From positions 52,340 through 116,339 of the forward strand of contig CAUYLG010047286.1 of assembly GCA_963573385.1 (NCBI GenBank): a DNA stretch of 64,000 nucleotides, read 5' to 3'. The first letter of the stretch is position 1. Every line of letters begins with the position of its first letter. This document shows positions 39,297 to 52,291 of this stretch, piece by piece. The notes under the pieces were generated by a model. It was not told where the DNA came from. It did no database searches and worked only from the letters and a program-made list of their open reading frames with translations. The translations under genes were made by a program, and so were the position numbers. The DNA is from Cacajao melanocephalus. Its lineage: Eukaryota; Chordata; Mammalia; Primates; Pitheciidae.

Positions 39297-39460
39297 GGCA
39301 AAGGGAAAGCTTCCCCTTTCCCTTTGGAAACTTTGCTGAAAAATCAACTCACAAAAAAGGCAGATTAATGAGAAAAAGCATACACATTTATTACTACCAT
39401 ACATGCAGAAAGAATTACAGAGTGATTGTCCAATATCTCAATGGGGGTTCAGATGCTTAA
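39297..39460 (-). mobile_element. Unassigned LTR-like repeat, copy 1
   Basis: GCAAAGGGAAAGCTTCCCCT to TTTATTACTACCAT aligns with 46735-46870 (same GGGAAACTTCCCCTT, TTGAAAATCA, TTAAT-GGAGAAAA order). Looks like a reversed LTR polyadenylation end; family not recognised. Confidence 0.45.
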
Positions 39461-41759
39461 ATAGCTTACTGATTAGAGGAAAGGGAGATGGAAAAATGTA
39501 CGTGATTTTAGAGGGAAAGTATATGATTTTTAGAGGAATCCAAGCATGCTGCCCTGAAAGCATATTTCCCACTGCTGACCATGTCTCTGCAATGAAAAAC
39601 TGCTGTCATGAGGGCAGATCACTGGTTAAGGGTAGAATAGAGAATCCTTGGGGAATAGAGGGATGCATCATGGCCATAACTGGGTCTGCAAATATTCCCG
39701 ATGGTCACAAAGCTTGGTGTGGTGCAAAGTCCTTAGGTGCTGATGAATATAAATCACAGAAACTGGATTACGCTTGGAGAGTGTTATTCTATTTTATGCA
39801 ATGCAGGAAAAAATAAAAGGCTGGTTTGCCACAGCTGCTTGCCTCTAACATGAGAGGGAAGTTCAAAGTCCAGAAAATGAGGAAGTACATGAAGAAAAAC
39901 TTCTGGATCAGATGTCATTAATAAGTAATAGAGTGTAGTACTTAATTTTAGGAACTGGTATGAATCCGCAGAGAACACATTAAACCTTAATGCCCTTCAA
40001 ATTGTTGTTAATGTGAAGGGTGAAGTAGAAAAGTAGGAGCAGGTTTTGCCTCGACCCCCACTCCAGCAGGCAGGAAATGTAAGGGAGGATGTCTTCCCCA
40101 GGGTTTCTTTTTGTCTTTGGCCAATGCTGCTGCCCTTTGGTCCTCCAGGAGTAGAGAGCTTGATCAACCAAGCTCTCAGAGAACAGAAACAGGGCTTGCT
40201 GCAGGCATGACAAGGAGGTGGAAGATGGACAGTGTAGCTAAGCCAGAACTGACATTGGAAATCCTTTCGTTGGAAGAAAGAGAGTGGGAAGTTGAAGATG
40301 AAAGTAAATACTACAGGATTCTGGGTGATGAGTACAAGCTGAACTTACCTGCTTACCTGGAGCCTTCAAGATTGAGTTCCTAAGAGGCCTAGGGAATGCC
40401 CTCAGGGTAGAACAGCAGCAGGAAGCCTTGACGTTTCAGGGCACAGTACTGTGTGTGAACTTAAATGTGATGTGTCTGGTAGAGATGTTGATTTCAAAGT
40501 AGTGGATACACTCCATGGAAGGAGAGAACAGAGAGTATCTCAGAGTAGGAGTTCCTAACCTCTCAGAAACCCAAAGGAGGAGAGACCAAGGGATGAAGGT
40601 AGTCTTTAAATGAATCTTGTAAAAGAGGTTCCTAGGACAGATAAAATTTGGGCCAGATTACTCCATTTATGACACTGGTTTATTTCTACAGTAATCACAC
40701 CCCTAAGATATTTTTTAAGTATTTGTTCGAAAGTTGAAGAAGACAAGTGGGAGAAAAAATAAACATTTTCTGAAGACAGAAATTTGGTAGGACTTCAGAA
40801 AAAACAAAATCGAGTAATGTCTAGATGACTGACCTGGGGTACTTTTTTTTTTTTTACCTGAAAAAAAAAAAATCACACTCACACTTTCTCCAAACCAGCT
40901 TAATGAGCCTTTTGGAAAATGAATGAGGTGATACTTACAAATCTGGAGACATCAAGATAACTGAAATAGTCAATGCAAAACCTTGTCAACTCTAAATTTA
41001 AAGTTATCACTAGTACACTGACTTCTTACTAAAAGCAGCTATTTGCCTCAAAAAAGAATAGTTTTAAATTGGCACAAGCACACATTAATCAGAATAGGAT
41101 TATCTGTCTCTTATTCAGAATTCAGTGAGAACAGAGCTTCCTGATTATGTGGCATAATACATTTATTTTGGTATTTGTTGTTGTCAAAGCCTCCATGCTG
41201 AGAAGAGCTGTGATAAATACTGATATCCTCAATTTAGGAAGGCAGTCCCTTTAGGATGTAATTTCAGAAATGTATATATGGCAAATTTAGAAACAAAAAT
41301 TTCTTGGTAACTTATACCTGAAATTGAAATGAGACAGTATTTATCATTTATTTTATTTGACTGTGCCCAGTAACATTTTAAATCTGTCACTGTAGTATGT
41401 TTAAGATTTTCCTATGGTTACTTTTTAAAAAATTTTGCAAGGGTTTTACATTGCGGAAATTTGGTGCATCCAAGCCTTTTGTGTGAGGCAAGAGATAAAA
41501 TTGCTGAAGTCAATTTTCCTAATATCTCTCTTACGTAATATGTACTGTCAGGAAAACCAGCTTTTTGGAGTGCAGTAAGGAACCCAGAAGTAAATAAAAA
41601 TGCTTTTTAAAGTATTTTTTATGCCCTGGTAGGAAAGCACATTTAATAAGAAAGAAGCCCTCTCTTTGCTTCACTCAGAGCATACACATACTTACTTCGC
41701 ACAGAGTTCTAATAAAATTATTATTCTGTTTTTCCAACCCACAGATAATAAAGGAGAGA
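39461..41759. other. Intergenic stretch, nothing recognised
   Basis: Contains chance open frames at 39403-39816 (137 codons) and 40111-40383 (90 codons) with no recognisable domain, and a T13/A12 inverted pair at 40848-40872. Confidence 0.45.
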
Positions 41760-42160
41760 GTTGTATTAAAAGGAAAATTTCAGACAAAATTAATTCAGCA
41801 GAGTTTATCTGAGCATTAAAGGATTCATGAATTAGATAGCATTCAAACCTAAAGAGGTTCAGAGAGCTTCACTCTAGCAGCAGGAGCAGCAGGGTATTAC
41901 AGGCTGAACATACAAGCAAAGCAAAGCAAAGCAATTGCTTCATTTGCTAGAGCTAAGTATTTGTCTTAACTGAGTATGAGCTACTGGAAAGTCCCTGGGC
42001 TTGTTGGTGGTTTCTGACTAGTAAAGGGTTTTCTTTTTCACGGTTTATGTTGAATTGAGCTTGGTTGGATTTCCTTACCTAGGAACTGAAGGGCTCTAGG
42101 ACCATCTCAGCCTAATGGCATCTCAATTATTTTAACAATTGCTCCTCAAATTTTGCGTCA
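41760..42160 (-). mobile_element. Possible ERV LTR, antisense, unassigned
   Basis: 'ttaattcagcagagtttatc' followed by TGAGCATTAAAGGATTCATG, then CAGGGTATTACAGGCTG, resembles the reversed 3' end of an LTR. A short (GCAAA)n run is at about 41915-41932. Low certainty. Confidence 0.35.
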
Positions 42161-42599
42161 ATATAAACAACGTTACAATTTTTGGTGATACAATTAAAAA
42201 AATGTAAAAGTCTTCATATGCAACTTGGCAATAATTATTGTGCAGTCACCTAGGCAGCCTTAAAATAGTAGGTAGTCTCTCAGTTTCTGTAAAAGCATCT
42301 AGAGTACTTGCACCATTCCCTTAGCATCTTGCAGTACTCAGCATCTGAGTAGAACAGTCTGACCACTGTTTTTTATACTGAGAAGGAGAAATGGTCACAT
42401 CCTCTAGATGCATGACAACCTATCTTACTGAAAGCAACTTTCAACTAAGTGTGGAGCCTCACTTACATGTTAGCATGGCAGCTCACATGCCGTTCTCAAA
42501 GGGGGTGGCACAGTGTACTCAGAGCCACAAACCACACACAGGTGGCCTAGCAAAGTTTTACCAATGTGCAAAATCCACATTTTAAGCTGATTGTCAGAA

Positions 42600-42840
42600 A
42601 CAAATGCTTGGTGCCACAAAGAAGAACTAGCACTCAGGCAAAAAGTTTTCTCAGCAAGGCAATTTACTTCTGCAGAAGGGTGCTGCCTGCATCAGTCACA
42701 ATCACAAGAGCACATCAAACAAAGGAGAGAAGGGGTTTTTATCCCTAATGCAGGTCCTGTCCCTGTGTCCTTCCCCTATTGGCTAGGTTGGACTGCACTG
42801 TCTAAGCTGATCCCGACTGGCTAAGACTTGAACTTTTCTA
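42600..42840 (-). mobile_element. Possible ERV LTR, antisense, unassigned
   Basis: CAGGCAAAAAGTTTTCTCAG, GGGGTTTTTATCCCTAATGC and CTATTGGCTAGGTTGGACTG follow the pattern of a reversed class I LTR (CCAAT-like and TATA-like boxes on the minus strand). Family unknown. Confidence 0.4.
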
Positions 42841-43669
42841 AATATGGTTAGTGCACAATTTGTAAGAGAAGGCAGGGGGTGGGGGGGATGGTCTGTCCAT
42901 TATGGTACAAGGCATATCTGGACATGTCTGGGTATATCAGGGCATGTCTAGAGCAGGAAGGTTGTTTGCAGGTTGGAGACAAGAGTACAAGGAGGTTGGG
43001 CTTTTTAGCAAAGGATAAGAACATTATGCAATTAAACCTTTTGAAGAGGAATTTATTATTCCTAACACAATGACACAACATACTTGAGTCAATATGATTA
43101 CAAAGTATGAATACACACTCATAGAAAAACAAGGCTTTTCCACATTGGTAAAAATTTGTAAGTGAGGCTCCAGACTCAGTTAATTCTCTTCTAGATCAGG
43201 AAAAAGACCTAGAAAGGAAACATATGTAGAGAACAGTAGCCAGTGTGTCAACAGCCCAACAGGAAAGGCAGCCAGAAACCCTCCAGGGCAGACCCAGACT
43301 AAGAAGACAGGCAGGGGCAAGTGGCCTCCAAGAACAGCACACTTCTTTTGATGTTATCTCAGTAACACAATTTTCATGATAACATTAAACTATGTTTATC
43401 CAGCTAGAGTAAGCGCATACTGTTTCCATACAGAATGACTAAAATTTATTTTAAGATATTTCCTTTTTAAGTGGTAATTCCCTTTGTCTAGAAAATTTCC
43501 TCAGGCTGAGCATGTTGTCTTCCACCATAAAGTAACTTGCTGTCTACATATGAAGATGACACTACTGCTAAAATCTTGCATAAAAAATAATACGTCTATA
43601 TTTTAGGTGAAGAAATTAGCTAAGTTTTGAGAGTCTTTTTCATCCTCTTGGTTTTATTATTTATATAAA
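42841..43669. other. Intergenic stretch, mostly unassigned
   Basis: Contains a G-rich run GGCAGGGGGTGGGGGGGATGG at 42871-42891 and the first copy (43170-43220) of a short duplicated module. Confidence 0.45.
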
Positions 43670-43679
43670 TGATAGTAAG

Positions 43680-44260
43680 CCAAAAAGTATCTGACACAGG
43701 TTCAATCAATTTAGTTTATTTTGTTAAGGTTGAGAACATGCCTGTGACACAGTCTCAGGAGGTCCTGGTGACATGTGTCCCAAGTGGTTGAACTGCAGCC
43801 TGGTTTTGTATGTTTTAGGAAGACATAAGACATCAACCAATACATGTAAGATATACATCGGTTTGGTGTGGAAAAAACAGGACAACTCAAGATAGGCAGG
43901 CTCCTAGGTCATAGGTGGATTCAAAGATTTTCTGATTGATGATTAGTTGAAAGAGTTTATCTAAGACCCAGAGTCAATAGAAGTGTGTGTTTGAATTAAA
44001 ATAATGGGTCATAGAGACCAAGGTTCTTATTTTGCAGGTAAAATCTCCTGGTAGCAGGCTTCTGAGAGAATAGATTGTAAATGTTTCCTATCAGACTTAA
44101 AAAGGTGCCAGACTTAGTTAATTCTCTCCTAGATCAGAAAAAAATACCTTGAAAGGGAAGAGGATTCCCTACAGAATGTAGATTCTTCCCACAAGAGACA
44201 GCCTTGCAGGATCATTTCAAAATATATGAAAGAAATATATTTTGGGGTAAAATATTTCTA
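43680..44260. mobile_element. LTR-like repeat containing a module shared with 43170-43220
   Basis: 44108-44160 (CCAGACTTAGTTAATTCTCT and onward) closely matches 43170-43220. The surrounding 0.5 kb reads like an ERV-derived LTR, but I cannot name a family. Confidence 0.4.
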
Positions 44261-45511
44261 TTGCTTTCAGAGCCTGCTGTCATGTCAGCATCTTATTGCT
44301 ACACAGAGTCTGCTTCATCAGACTTAAGGTCTCTGTATTAATGTTAATGCTGGTCAGCAGTGTGTGAATTCCTTTCATGGAGGCATGTCCAACCACTCAT
44401 TTCCATCACAGCCTGAACTAGTGTTTCAGATTAACTTTGGAAGGCCCTTGGCTGAGAGGAAAGGTCCATTCAGTAGGTTGGGGGGCTTAGAATTGTATCT
44501 TTGGTTTACATTTCATGTGTAAATGCAAATATAAGTATTTTCACACACATAACTCAGCATTTAATTTTCACTTCTAAGCAATGACCAGACATCCAGAGCC
44601 CATGAGCCACCAGATATTCGGACCTTCCAATTGGTCCACGGGTGTTCAAAGACATCAGCCTATTTTACCCCAAACTCCTGCCTTACTTTGTTCTTGCTCT
44701 GCACAGACATTTTTGGTTTAAATTGCTGCATTCATTTTGGATAAGTGCCCTTTTTTCTGTGCTCCCTTGCATAACGAAAGCTTTCCTCTAAGCGGTTGTT
44801 ACCAACTTAGTACATGGTGTGATGCATTGCAATTTAGGACAGTGTGACCTTAAAAACTGGAACCAAGCCTATTCTCACCCATTCAGCAGTGACCAAGCTA
44901 GATTTTAAAGGTCACTGTAATTTATGGCACGTGCTATAACTGACAGAACTCTATTAAAAAGTAAAATAATAGACTGCCTTTTTGTCACAGTCTATCATTT
45001 TTTCCTGAGAATTTGGGGAGCCTGAGAAGGAGACCCAGCTGCCCCAGGGACCCCTGTCTTGGGTGAGTGAAGCAGAGCCCATGGCATGGGCAGAGCCAGA
45101 CATTGACACCACACATTCTGTTGGTGACTCCCTCCAAAAGGGGCACTGGCTGGAGAAGGATGACAGCACAGAGGGTCAGTATGGAAACCTAGCTGTGCCA
45201 CCTGGAACACTTCTCAGACCACCGTGGAGGGTCTTAAAGAGCCTAATCACCTACAGTCACCTTTGTTTTCTTTCCAGCTGATCATCTGTGTTATTATGTC
45301 TGTAGATTTCAAGGTTCCATGGCTATATCTAAGGCAAAAAGAGAAGTATTTTATGAGTGTTACACAGAACATCTGACCAAGTGATTGTGAAGTAGCTTTT
45401 TACCCAAGTTGTCAAATGAAAACATCCTGTGTATTTATTTCCCTTAGTACATAATATGTAAAAGATCCAGTTGCAAGATTCCACTCAGACCCAGTCAAAT
45501 CCAATACGAAT
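44261..45511. other. Intergenic stretch, nothing recognised
   Basis: 45000-45290 is locally GC-richer, with open frames on both strands, but no protein family is evident. Confidence 0.45.
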
Positions 45512-45690
45512 GGCAAGACCCTATCTCTACAAACAATTTTTAAAATAGCCGGCTGTGGTGGTGCACACTCAGGAGGTTGAGGCGGGAGGACCACGTCAAC
45601 CCAGAAGGTCAAGTCTATAGTGAGCTGTAATGGTGCCCCTGCACTCCAGCCTGAGCAACAGGGCAAGACCTTGTCTCAAACAACAACAAA
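45512..45690 (+). mobile_element. Old Alu (AluJ-like) fragment, sense
   Basis: GGCAAGACCCTATCTCTACA to CCTTGTCTCAAACAACAACA: the 3' part of an old Alu. Confidence 0.85.
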
Positions 45691-45711
45691 ATTACCCCAC
45701 AAATTTTAAAA

Positions 45712-45861
45712 AATGGTGCCATGTGCTGTTAGTCCTAGTTACTTGGAGGCCAGAAGATGGCATGAGCCTAGGAATTCAAGGTGGAAATGAGCTATGAACA
45801 TGCCACTGCACCCCAGCCTGGACAACACAGCCAGACCCCCGTCTCTGAAAAAAAAAATTAA
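45712..45861 (+). mobile_element. Old Alu (AluJ-like) arm, sense
   Basis: ATGGTGCCATGTGCTGTTAG to CCGTCTCTGAAAAAAAAAA, a single diverged arm just behind the previous fragment. Confidence 0.8.
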
Positions 45862-46734
45862 AACAGTCCCTGAGAAGAGGTGGATGTGAATACCTGTGAA
45901 CCAAGGAAAAAGAAGAAGATGCAATCACTGAGGCTAGAGAAACAATGCAGAGCTCACTGAATAAGGGAACACTCTTAAGGACAACTTTAAAAATTCAATT
46001 TAAGCTACCACATTTATTTAAAAGCTTGGACTTATTAAGTTTCTTAAATTCTAAGCAATGACTAAAAATCAGTATTCTGTCACAACTGTAAATAACAGTG
46101 AATCATTATCTTTATGGGTAAATAGAATCTCTGTGTGTGCAGACAATTCAATGTAACTTTACACACTTAAGTTATGGGCTGTCCCTCTCGGTTCCTTTGC
46201 ATGTGGCTCTATATTTCCAGACCCCTCAGATCAGCCATGGAGCTCCTAGTCATGTGGTGGAGGCTCTGAAGGGGTCCACATTCGGCGCTATACTCCCATC
46301 TATTCTATGACAATGGAGTAAAATGGTTTCTAAAAGGAGCTTTGTTCTTCTGGAAACAGGTAAATCCAGGGGCTGTCTAGAAGTGTTAGTGCTCAAGTGT
46401 TACAAGAAGAGAGCTTTTCTGGGTGCAGATTGTGATAATGAATGCAAAGCAATTAGTTTGCTAACTGGTGCTTAGCGAACACTTTTCACAACAGTTAGCT
46501 GCTACTATTAAAACCAATTTTAGTCATTTTTCTAAAACACAAATGATACCCACTGCTGTGGAAGTGAAATATGGCACAGGTCTTCAAGGAAATTGCCTAT
46601 TTTTTATTTAGAGTGTAAACACACACCAATTAGCAATGTGGGGTCATGAAATTCCAATGCTATCTGGTGTCCTGCAAGTCTTCAGGGAAGCAATAAACTC
46701 AAGGGAGGGAGAGGCCTCTGAAGGTTTGGGCGGA
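45862..46734. other. Intergenic stretch, nothing recognised
   Basis: No repeat or gene assigned. Confidence 0.5.
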
Positions 46735-47390
46735 TAATGTCAAGGCCAAAGGGAAACTTCCCCTTCTCCTTCTGAAGGTTTGTTGAAAATCAGCTGATAA
46801 AGGGAGGTTAATAGGAGAAAAGGCATACTCAATTATTTGATCATAGTTTTATGTGACACAGGAGCCTTCAGAATGGAGACCCAAAGATACAGGTGAAATT
46901 GTCAGTTCTTATGCTTTAGTTCAACAAAGTATGGATAACTGTATAGAAATAAAATTGGACCAAAAGAGAGTAACTGAATGCTAAGAGACTAAGAGGGGAA
47001 ACCCAGCAAGGCCTGTCTGTCTAGATTCTTCTTGGCCTCTCTGAGCACGCATTCCTTTCTTCTAAATGTGAGGCAGTAGCCTCCCTGGAATGGGGGTCTT
47101 ATGACCCACAGTCAAGTGAGGTAGGTCAAGAAATTTATTTCCGTCCAATTTTTACACAGAAAGACTAGAGAGGGACCGCAGGAGTCATATGTTTTTGGTT
47201 TTATGGCTGGCTGGAGGGAAAAGGAGTTCTGGCTTCCATGACCTGCCTTGGGGAAGAGGGATTCTGGTTTCTATGGCTAGCCTTGGGGGAGAATGGGACT
47301 GAGAGACAAGAGGGTGGTAGAAGGTCAGGGAATAACTTTTCCACCTGAGGCCTTCATTTGGGGTATTGTTTTCTGATTCCAACAACATTA
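46735..47390 (-). mobile_element. Unassigned LTR-like repeat, copy 2 (longer)
   Basis: Starts like the 39.3-kb copy (AAAGGGAAACTTCCCCTTCT) and continues through AGCACGCATTCCTTTCTTCT, GGAATGGGGGTCTTATGACC and a twofold GGCTGGCTGGAGGG / GGCTAGCCTTGGGG motif. A medium-age LTR in reverse orientation; family not recognised. Confidence 0.55.
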
Positions 47391-47559
47391 GGAAAGGTTT
47401 TGTGGGACAGCTGATCCCTGGAGACTAAGGGTGAGGACTTCTTAGGGGGTCAGTGCAAGCCAAAGTGAAGACCCCAGCCAGGCAGCAGTAGAATGGTCAC
47501 TTGGGATACGGCGCAGTGGCTCAAGGTGGAGATGCTGCCACCGGGCACACCTGTGCCAG

Positions 47560-47700
47560 TCTCCATATGTGGTGCCTTGGGCAGGCTTCTCAACTGCAGC
47601 TTCCTCATCTACTAGCCACTCCCTTGGGGGATGTAAAGATCATAGTGATTTCTTGGAAAGCACTTAGCACAGTGCCTGGTCCATTATGTATCATAATACA
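47560..47700 (+). mobile_element. MIR SINE, sense
   Basis: GGGCAGGCTTCTCAACTGCA, TTCCTCATCTACTAG and AGCACTTAGCACAGTGCCTG are MIR signatures in order. Confidence 0.65.
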
Positions 47701-48310
47701 ATTTAATTGCCAGTATTATCGAATGACCATTCTGAAGTTTTTCATTCATCCTGTTTATTAAATAATAATAATATTGGCAACTAAAGTATGTGGAGGAGTA
47801 GTGAGAGACGGCATCAATTCAGGAGAGTGAGCTATGAGGGCTTTTGAAGACTTGATGGAGGTTCCTGAGTACTTTGACCTGAGGATTGAGCTGAGTCAAG
47901 TGCAGTCAAGTGAGACTGTCATTAGTGTGTAGAAAACGAATACTGAAGGCATGGCATTAGGAAGGCTGGCCCACCCATTGATGCACAGGCTAGATCATTT
48001 AGAGGGGTACTGGAGCTGGACAGCTTGGACCCAGTTCTAGTAATTAAATTCTGAAATGGAAGCAAAGGAGAGGGGATAGAAGAGGCAAATAATGCTGAGG
48101 GCAGTTTTAACACATAATTAACACGTTTTCCTAACCCATAATGATTATGATTCCATCCTAAAGCTAAAACAGTGGTGCTTTAACAAAAAAAGTAAAGAAG
48201 GGAAGGAAAATTTGTTTCATGGTAATGTTGGGTTTGTTATAATGGAAACGTTCACACAGATTAAATCAGATTACCTGTGCAAAATACCTATTACAATGCC
48301 TGATCTGACC
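47701..48310. other. Intergenic stretch, nothing firm
   Basis: 48255-48310 may be MIR interrupted by the Alu-like monomer that follows (CAAAATACCTATTACAATGC). Confidence 0.45.
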
Positions 48311-48440
48311 TTTTTTTTTTAAGTGATGGGGTCTTGCTATGTTGCCCAGGCTGGTTTTGAACTCCTGGGCTGAAGGGATCCTCCTGCTTCAGCCTCCCAA
48401 GTAGCTGGAAGTACAGGCATGCACAGCTGCAACTGGCTAC
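48311..48440 (-). mobile_element. Alu-like monomer (FLAM/FRAM type), antisense
   Basis: Ten T residues, then GTCTTGCTATGTTGCCCAGG through CTTCAGCCTCCCAAGTAGCT and a diverged end CAGCTGCAACTGGCTAC. One arm only. Confidence 0.85.
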
Positions 48441-48782
48441 ATTGCCTGACATTTGGAAGGAAGATATTAAGACTCAGAAAATGGTCAAAGTGTCAACTGC
48501 TGAAAAATGTCCAATTGGGTTGATGAAAAGGACATTGGATTTAACTACAAGGTGGACTTGGTGACTTCTGAAAGCAGAATTCGAATGAAAAGACTAGGAG
48601 AGGCTGTATAGATACCCCAGTTGCAGGGATAGTGACCATAATAACTGCCTACAAGATAATAGTTCTGATCAACATTTCTAATTGTATAATTTAATGCCTA
48701 CCTGTACTTTCTGAAATTTTTAGTAATAATTCAAATATTTCAAATATGTGTTTGTGTCCTGCATAAAATTCCAATTTTACAC

Positions 48783-48783
<1 letters not shown>

Positions 48784-48812
<29 letters not shown>
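48784..48812 (+). repeat. (CA)n microsatellite
   Basis: About 14 uninterrupted CA units. Confidence 0.97.
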
Positions 48813-48814
<2 letters not shown>

Positions 48815-51800
48815 TGTAACATCTAATACCATTCTATTTTATCCTTATGTGGTTATGATGCTAATTTCAGAAGGTTAATTTGGTAAAATGTTCTTAGCTA
48901 CTTACAGAACCAATTGTATCTTTAGATATTTTATAATAATACATTATGCAACATATTTTATTTTTATTTCACCTCATTTAACCGGTGAAGGTTATTTGTC
49001 AAATGTATCCGTTTCTAAAATTATTTGTCTATCCCAGACACCCTGCAGACTGAGCATTTGACACAAGATGGCCTTGATGTGAGTTCAGACTATAGAAGTC
49101 ACCCCAGGCTGTGCAGTGAGGGCTAGATTTTCAGTCCTAGAGGTGAAACCTGATCAGAGAGAAGATCACTTTAAAAATCAGTTAACCCAATGGAGAGATT
49201 TCCCCACATAATTCTAAAACATTTCCTTGTGCCTCATCAGCATTTAAATGCTGTAGTTTATGAGCTGTATGTCCAGGTAATAACAAACAAGCCACCAACT
49301 AGGAATTTATTTTAACTGGCTCTTGCTGCACACTGATAATTAGTGCTCACAAGTCCCTGGGACCACATAGAAGATGGCGGTGCCTTCTGAAGCTTAAAGA
49401 AAGATATCCAGTAGAGTTATAGTCTTGCAAGGACCTCACCACACACTAATTCTTTGATCATGAATAGTTTTGGTTACACTGCTAAATGCATACACTATTC
49501 CTTAGCTATGTCTACATAAAATAATGTACAAATATGTACTTGTGAACATTCCTTTAAGCAGTTTAATAGTGCTTAAGAACTGCAATGTCTCTGATTTTTC
49601 TTTCTTTCATTGGATATCTGTGGGAACATTGCTATTAGGGCCTGGGAGGAAAGAGCCAGCATTATCATTACAGGAAAGCAGTGGATTTTAAATTTATATA
49701 CTGTCATAGCCAAAGAATTTGTTTTGTTGTTAAGGTGAGGAAAAAAGAGAGGGGGCATTCTCTATTCTTTGACATAAATTTATACCTCCAATAGCCCTTC
49801 TCTCTAAAATGAAGGCAGTGTGTTTTCATCTGCAGATACGCCCAGAAGTCAGGAGATTTTCACCTGTTCTCTCAATAATTCTAGGTCTGTGTGCTGGGTG
49901 ATGCCAGACTGCTACCTATTTCTTCATCAGGTTAATTTATTCCTCCTTTGAATAGAACAGATACCAATAACCTCTGCATTCATCAGGGACAACACTGAAC
50001 AAAATTAAGTTGCCATTTTAGACATATTCATAAAGATTGAGAAGTGATAGAAAAATAAAATTGGTTTTTTGGTGAAGGAGAGAGATAAAGGAGATTATTG
50101 AAGGGCTAGTGCATTTAGGAAGTACAGAGTACAGCATCCGATGAGCTATGTGGAGGGAAAAAGGGGTATTGTTATTTTCATTGTTTTGATTTTTAGTGTG
50201 AGAATGAAATGTGCCAATGAAGTAAAAACATCACAGTTGCCAGGAAAACCAAGTTCTTTGCATTTCACATTTTGTCTTAGAATCTTATATTGGGAGTGAT
50301 TACCAAGATCAGAAATATTTGTTGAGTGAATAAGTGATATCCCAGCACTTTGTGAAAAACAAATTAGGAAGACTGATTTGCCATCAGTATCAGAAATCCC
50401 AAGGTTTCCTGTCTTCCCGTCTCTGAAAGGATCAGACTCACAATGGCGACAGATCACACTGCCACCTCTACACTGTTGGCTTTGCTTCTGATCCAGGAAG
50501 CCGGCAATTCCCGCTGAGTCTACAGTTTTGAAAAGATAGGCAGTGGGTGTTCCAACACCTAAGAGGAGTCCACACGTCATACCATCTCCATGTTTTCACA
50601 TGAATGGGAAAAAAGTGGGACAAGAATAAGAGGTAAGCCAGTGATAACAGGATAAGCCCTTAGAGAGTCCTGAGATTAGGAATCTGAACAGACTTGCAGG
50701 GTTCGCAGAAAGGGCTTAAGTAGGTCAGAAACCAGATGCTTGACGTCAAGAGAACGGGAGGATAGGACCTATTTATTTAAAGTAGAAAAGCCAAACTAAA
50801 GGCATGGCTGCCTCTTCATAGGCTTAGCTGTTCCAAACTGGGCTGATACTGGCCCATTTAAGGGTGAACAGAGTAGTGAAATAATTCCAGCCAGTCCCTG
50901 GAAAACAGACTATTCGCAGAGCATGCCAATGGTGTTGGTGAATTCTGTTCTGGGTCAGTAAACAGTACTTAAGAATATTAAAGGTAGAGTGACCAACTGC
51001 CCCAGTTTTCCTGAATACAAGGGTTTCCTGAAATGTAGGACTTTCAGTGCTAAAACCAAGATCGTTCTGGGCAAGCCTGAACAGTTGTTTGCCCTAATTA
51101 GGGGTCACAGCAAGACTGGATTCGTTTATTATTTTTGACAAACACTGAGATATTACACTGTGCCAAGTACTACACTAAGCCTTTATAAAACACAAAGTTC
51201 CTCGAGAAGCTTGCAATATGGTGGTTGAGTAAGGCATTGCCTAAATAACACAAATCCTGTCATGGACCCTGTAGTGGACCCCTTCAGGACCAAGGCCCTC
51301 CCTTCCCTAGCTGGTGGGAGTATTGCCTACTAAGGGCTCACTGCTGAGTCTGTTATAGTAATTGCCCTCTGCTGAAGAAAGCTTTCCTGCCTAAGGTTGC
51401 ACCTCCTACGTGGAGAGTCTTGATCTAGTGATGGCCAATGCGAGTTACAAAGGTCCAGCCCTCTTGTTCCATTCCAGGCAACCTGAAGGGCCATTCTAGC
51501 TCCCGTGTGTCCTATTGGCTCATCTGAGAGGCCTGCTTCAACCGCATCATTTTTCTTGAGAGCTGGTTTCCTTCAGCATCCTTGGCCGTGTGGCCGTCTC
51601 TAGGCTGAAGAAGCAGAACCTGACTTTTTTAGATCCTCCATTCAACTACTTCCAACTAACAGCGTGAAAAAGCTGTCTCCTTTTTTTTCTCTTCAAGTGA
51701 GGCATTCTTTTATTTCTCTGAGCAGCTCTCTGACCTGTTTACCCCTCATTTTTCTTTACAACAATATATTTTGCAATAAAATATAATTAAAACATCATTT

Positions 51801-52223
51801 GAATGATCCTAGAATAGGTCTCTCAGCCTCTTTAAATGGATGCTTTCCTTAGGTCAAAAATGCATGCCTTTTAAAGTGCAACTTGAAGTTCAAACTATAT
51901 TATCAGGTCTACAGATGAATAAGAGCAATGGAGAAGAAAGCATGTCTGCTTCCCAGCCACAGAAGCTTCTATGACATTCCAATAATCTGCCAAGGGAAAA
52001 GGATGTTTTCTCAACACCACCATCCACTGCTTCATCCTACTTTAGTGAATTCTGAGGGGTACGCTTTCCCACAGGGCATTCAAGGAGTGTTTATTGTCAC
52101 GGTTTTCTACTTTTTTAAGAAAAGGGACTCCATGTTTGGGAGTCTGCTCTCCTCTCCTGGATTCCACTTTCTGGATTCTCCCACTCAGCATGAAAGTTAG
52201 CTGTTTCTTTCTCTCTCCTCCTG
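48813..52223. other. 3.4-kb intergenic stretch, mostly unassigned
   Basis: A diverged L2-like piece may lie at 51145-51260 (CTGAGATATTACACTGTGCC). The minus-strand open frame 50146-50580 (144 codons) has no recognisable domain and is treated as chance. Confidence 0.45.
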
Positions 52224-52229
52224 TTTCTT

Positions 52230-52291
<62 letters not shown>

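Noticed and set aside
39403..39816. 137-codon plus-strand open frame downstream of KCNK1
   Set aside because: Begins in a repeat-like segment and shows no known motif.
40111..40383. 90-codon frame with acidic C-terminal half
   Set aside because: Looked gene-like at first, but no homology was recognised and no upstream signals were found.
40848..40872. T13 and A12 runs forming an inverted pair
   Set aside because: Too simple in sequence to be informative; may be chance or polymerase slippage.
42871..42891. G-rich run considered as a G-quadruplex
   Set aside because: Only two long G-runs plus GG pairs; weaker than the site at 59770.
50146..50580. 144-codon minus-strand open frame
   Set aside because: No family resemblance, no promoter or gene context; length is within what chance gives in 64 kb.
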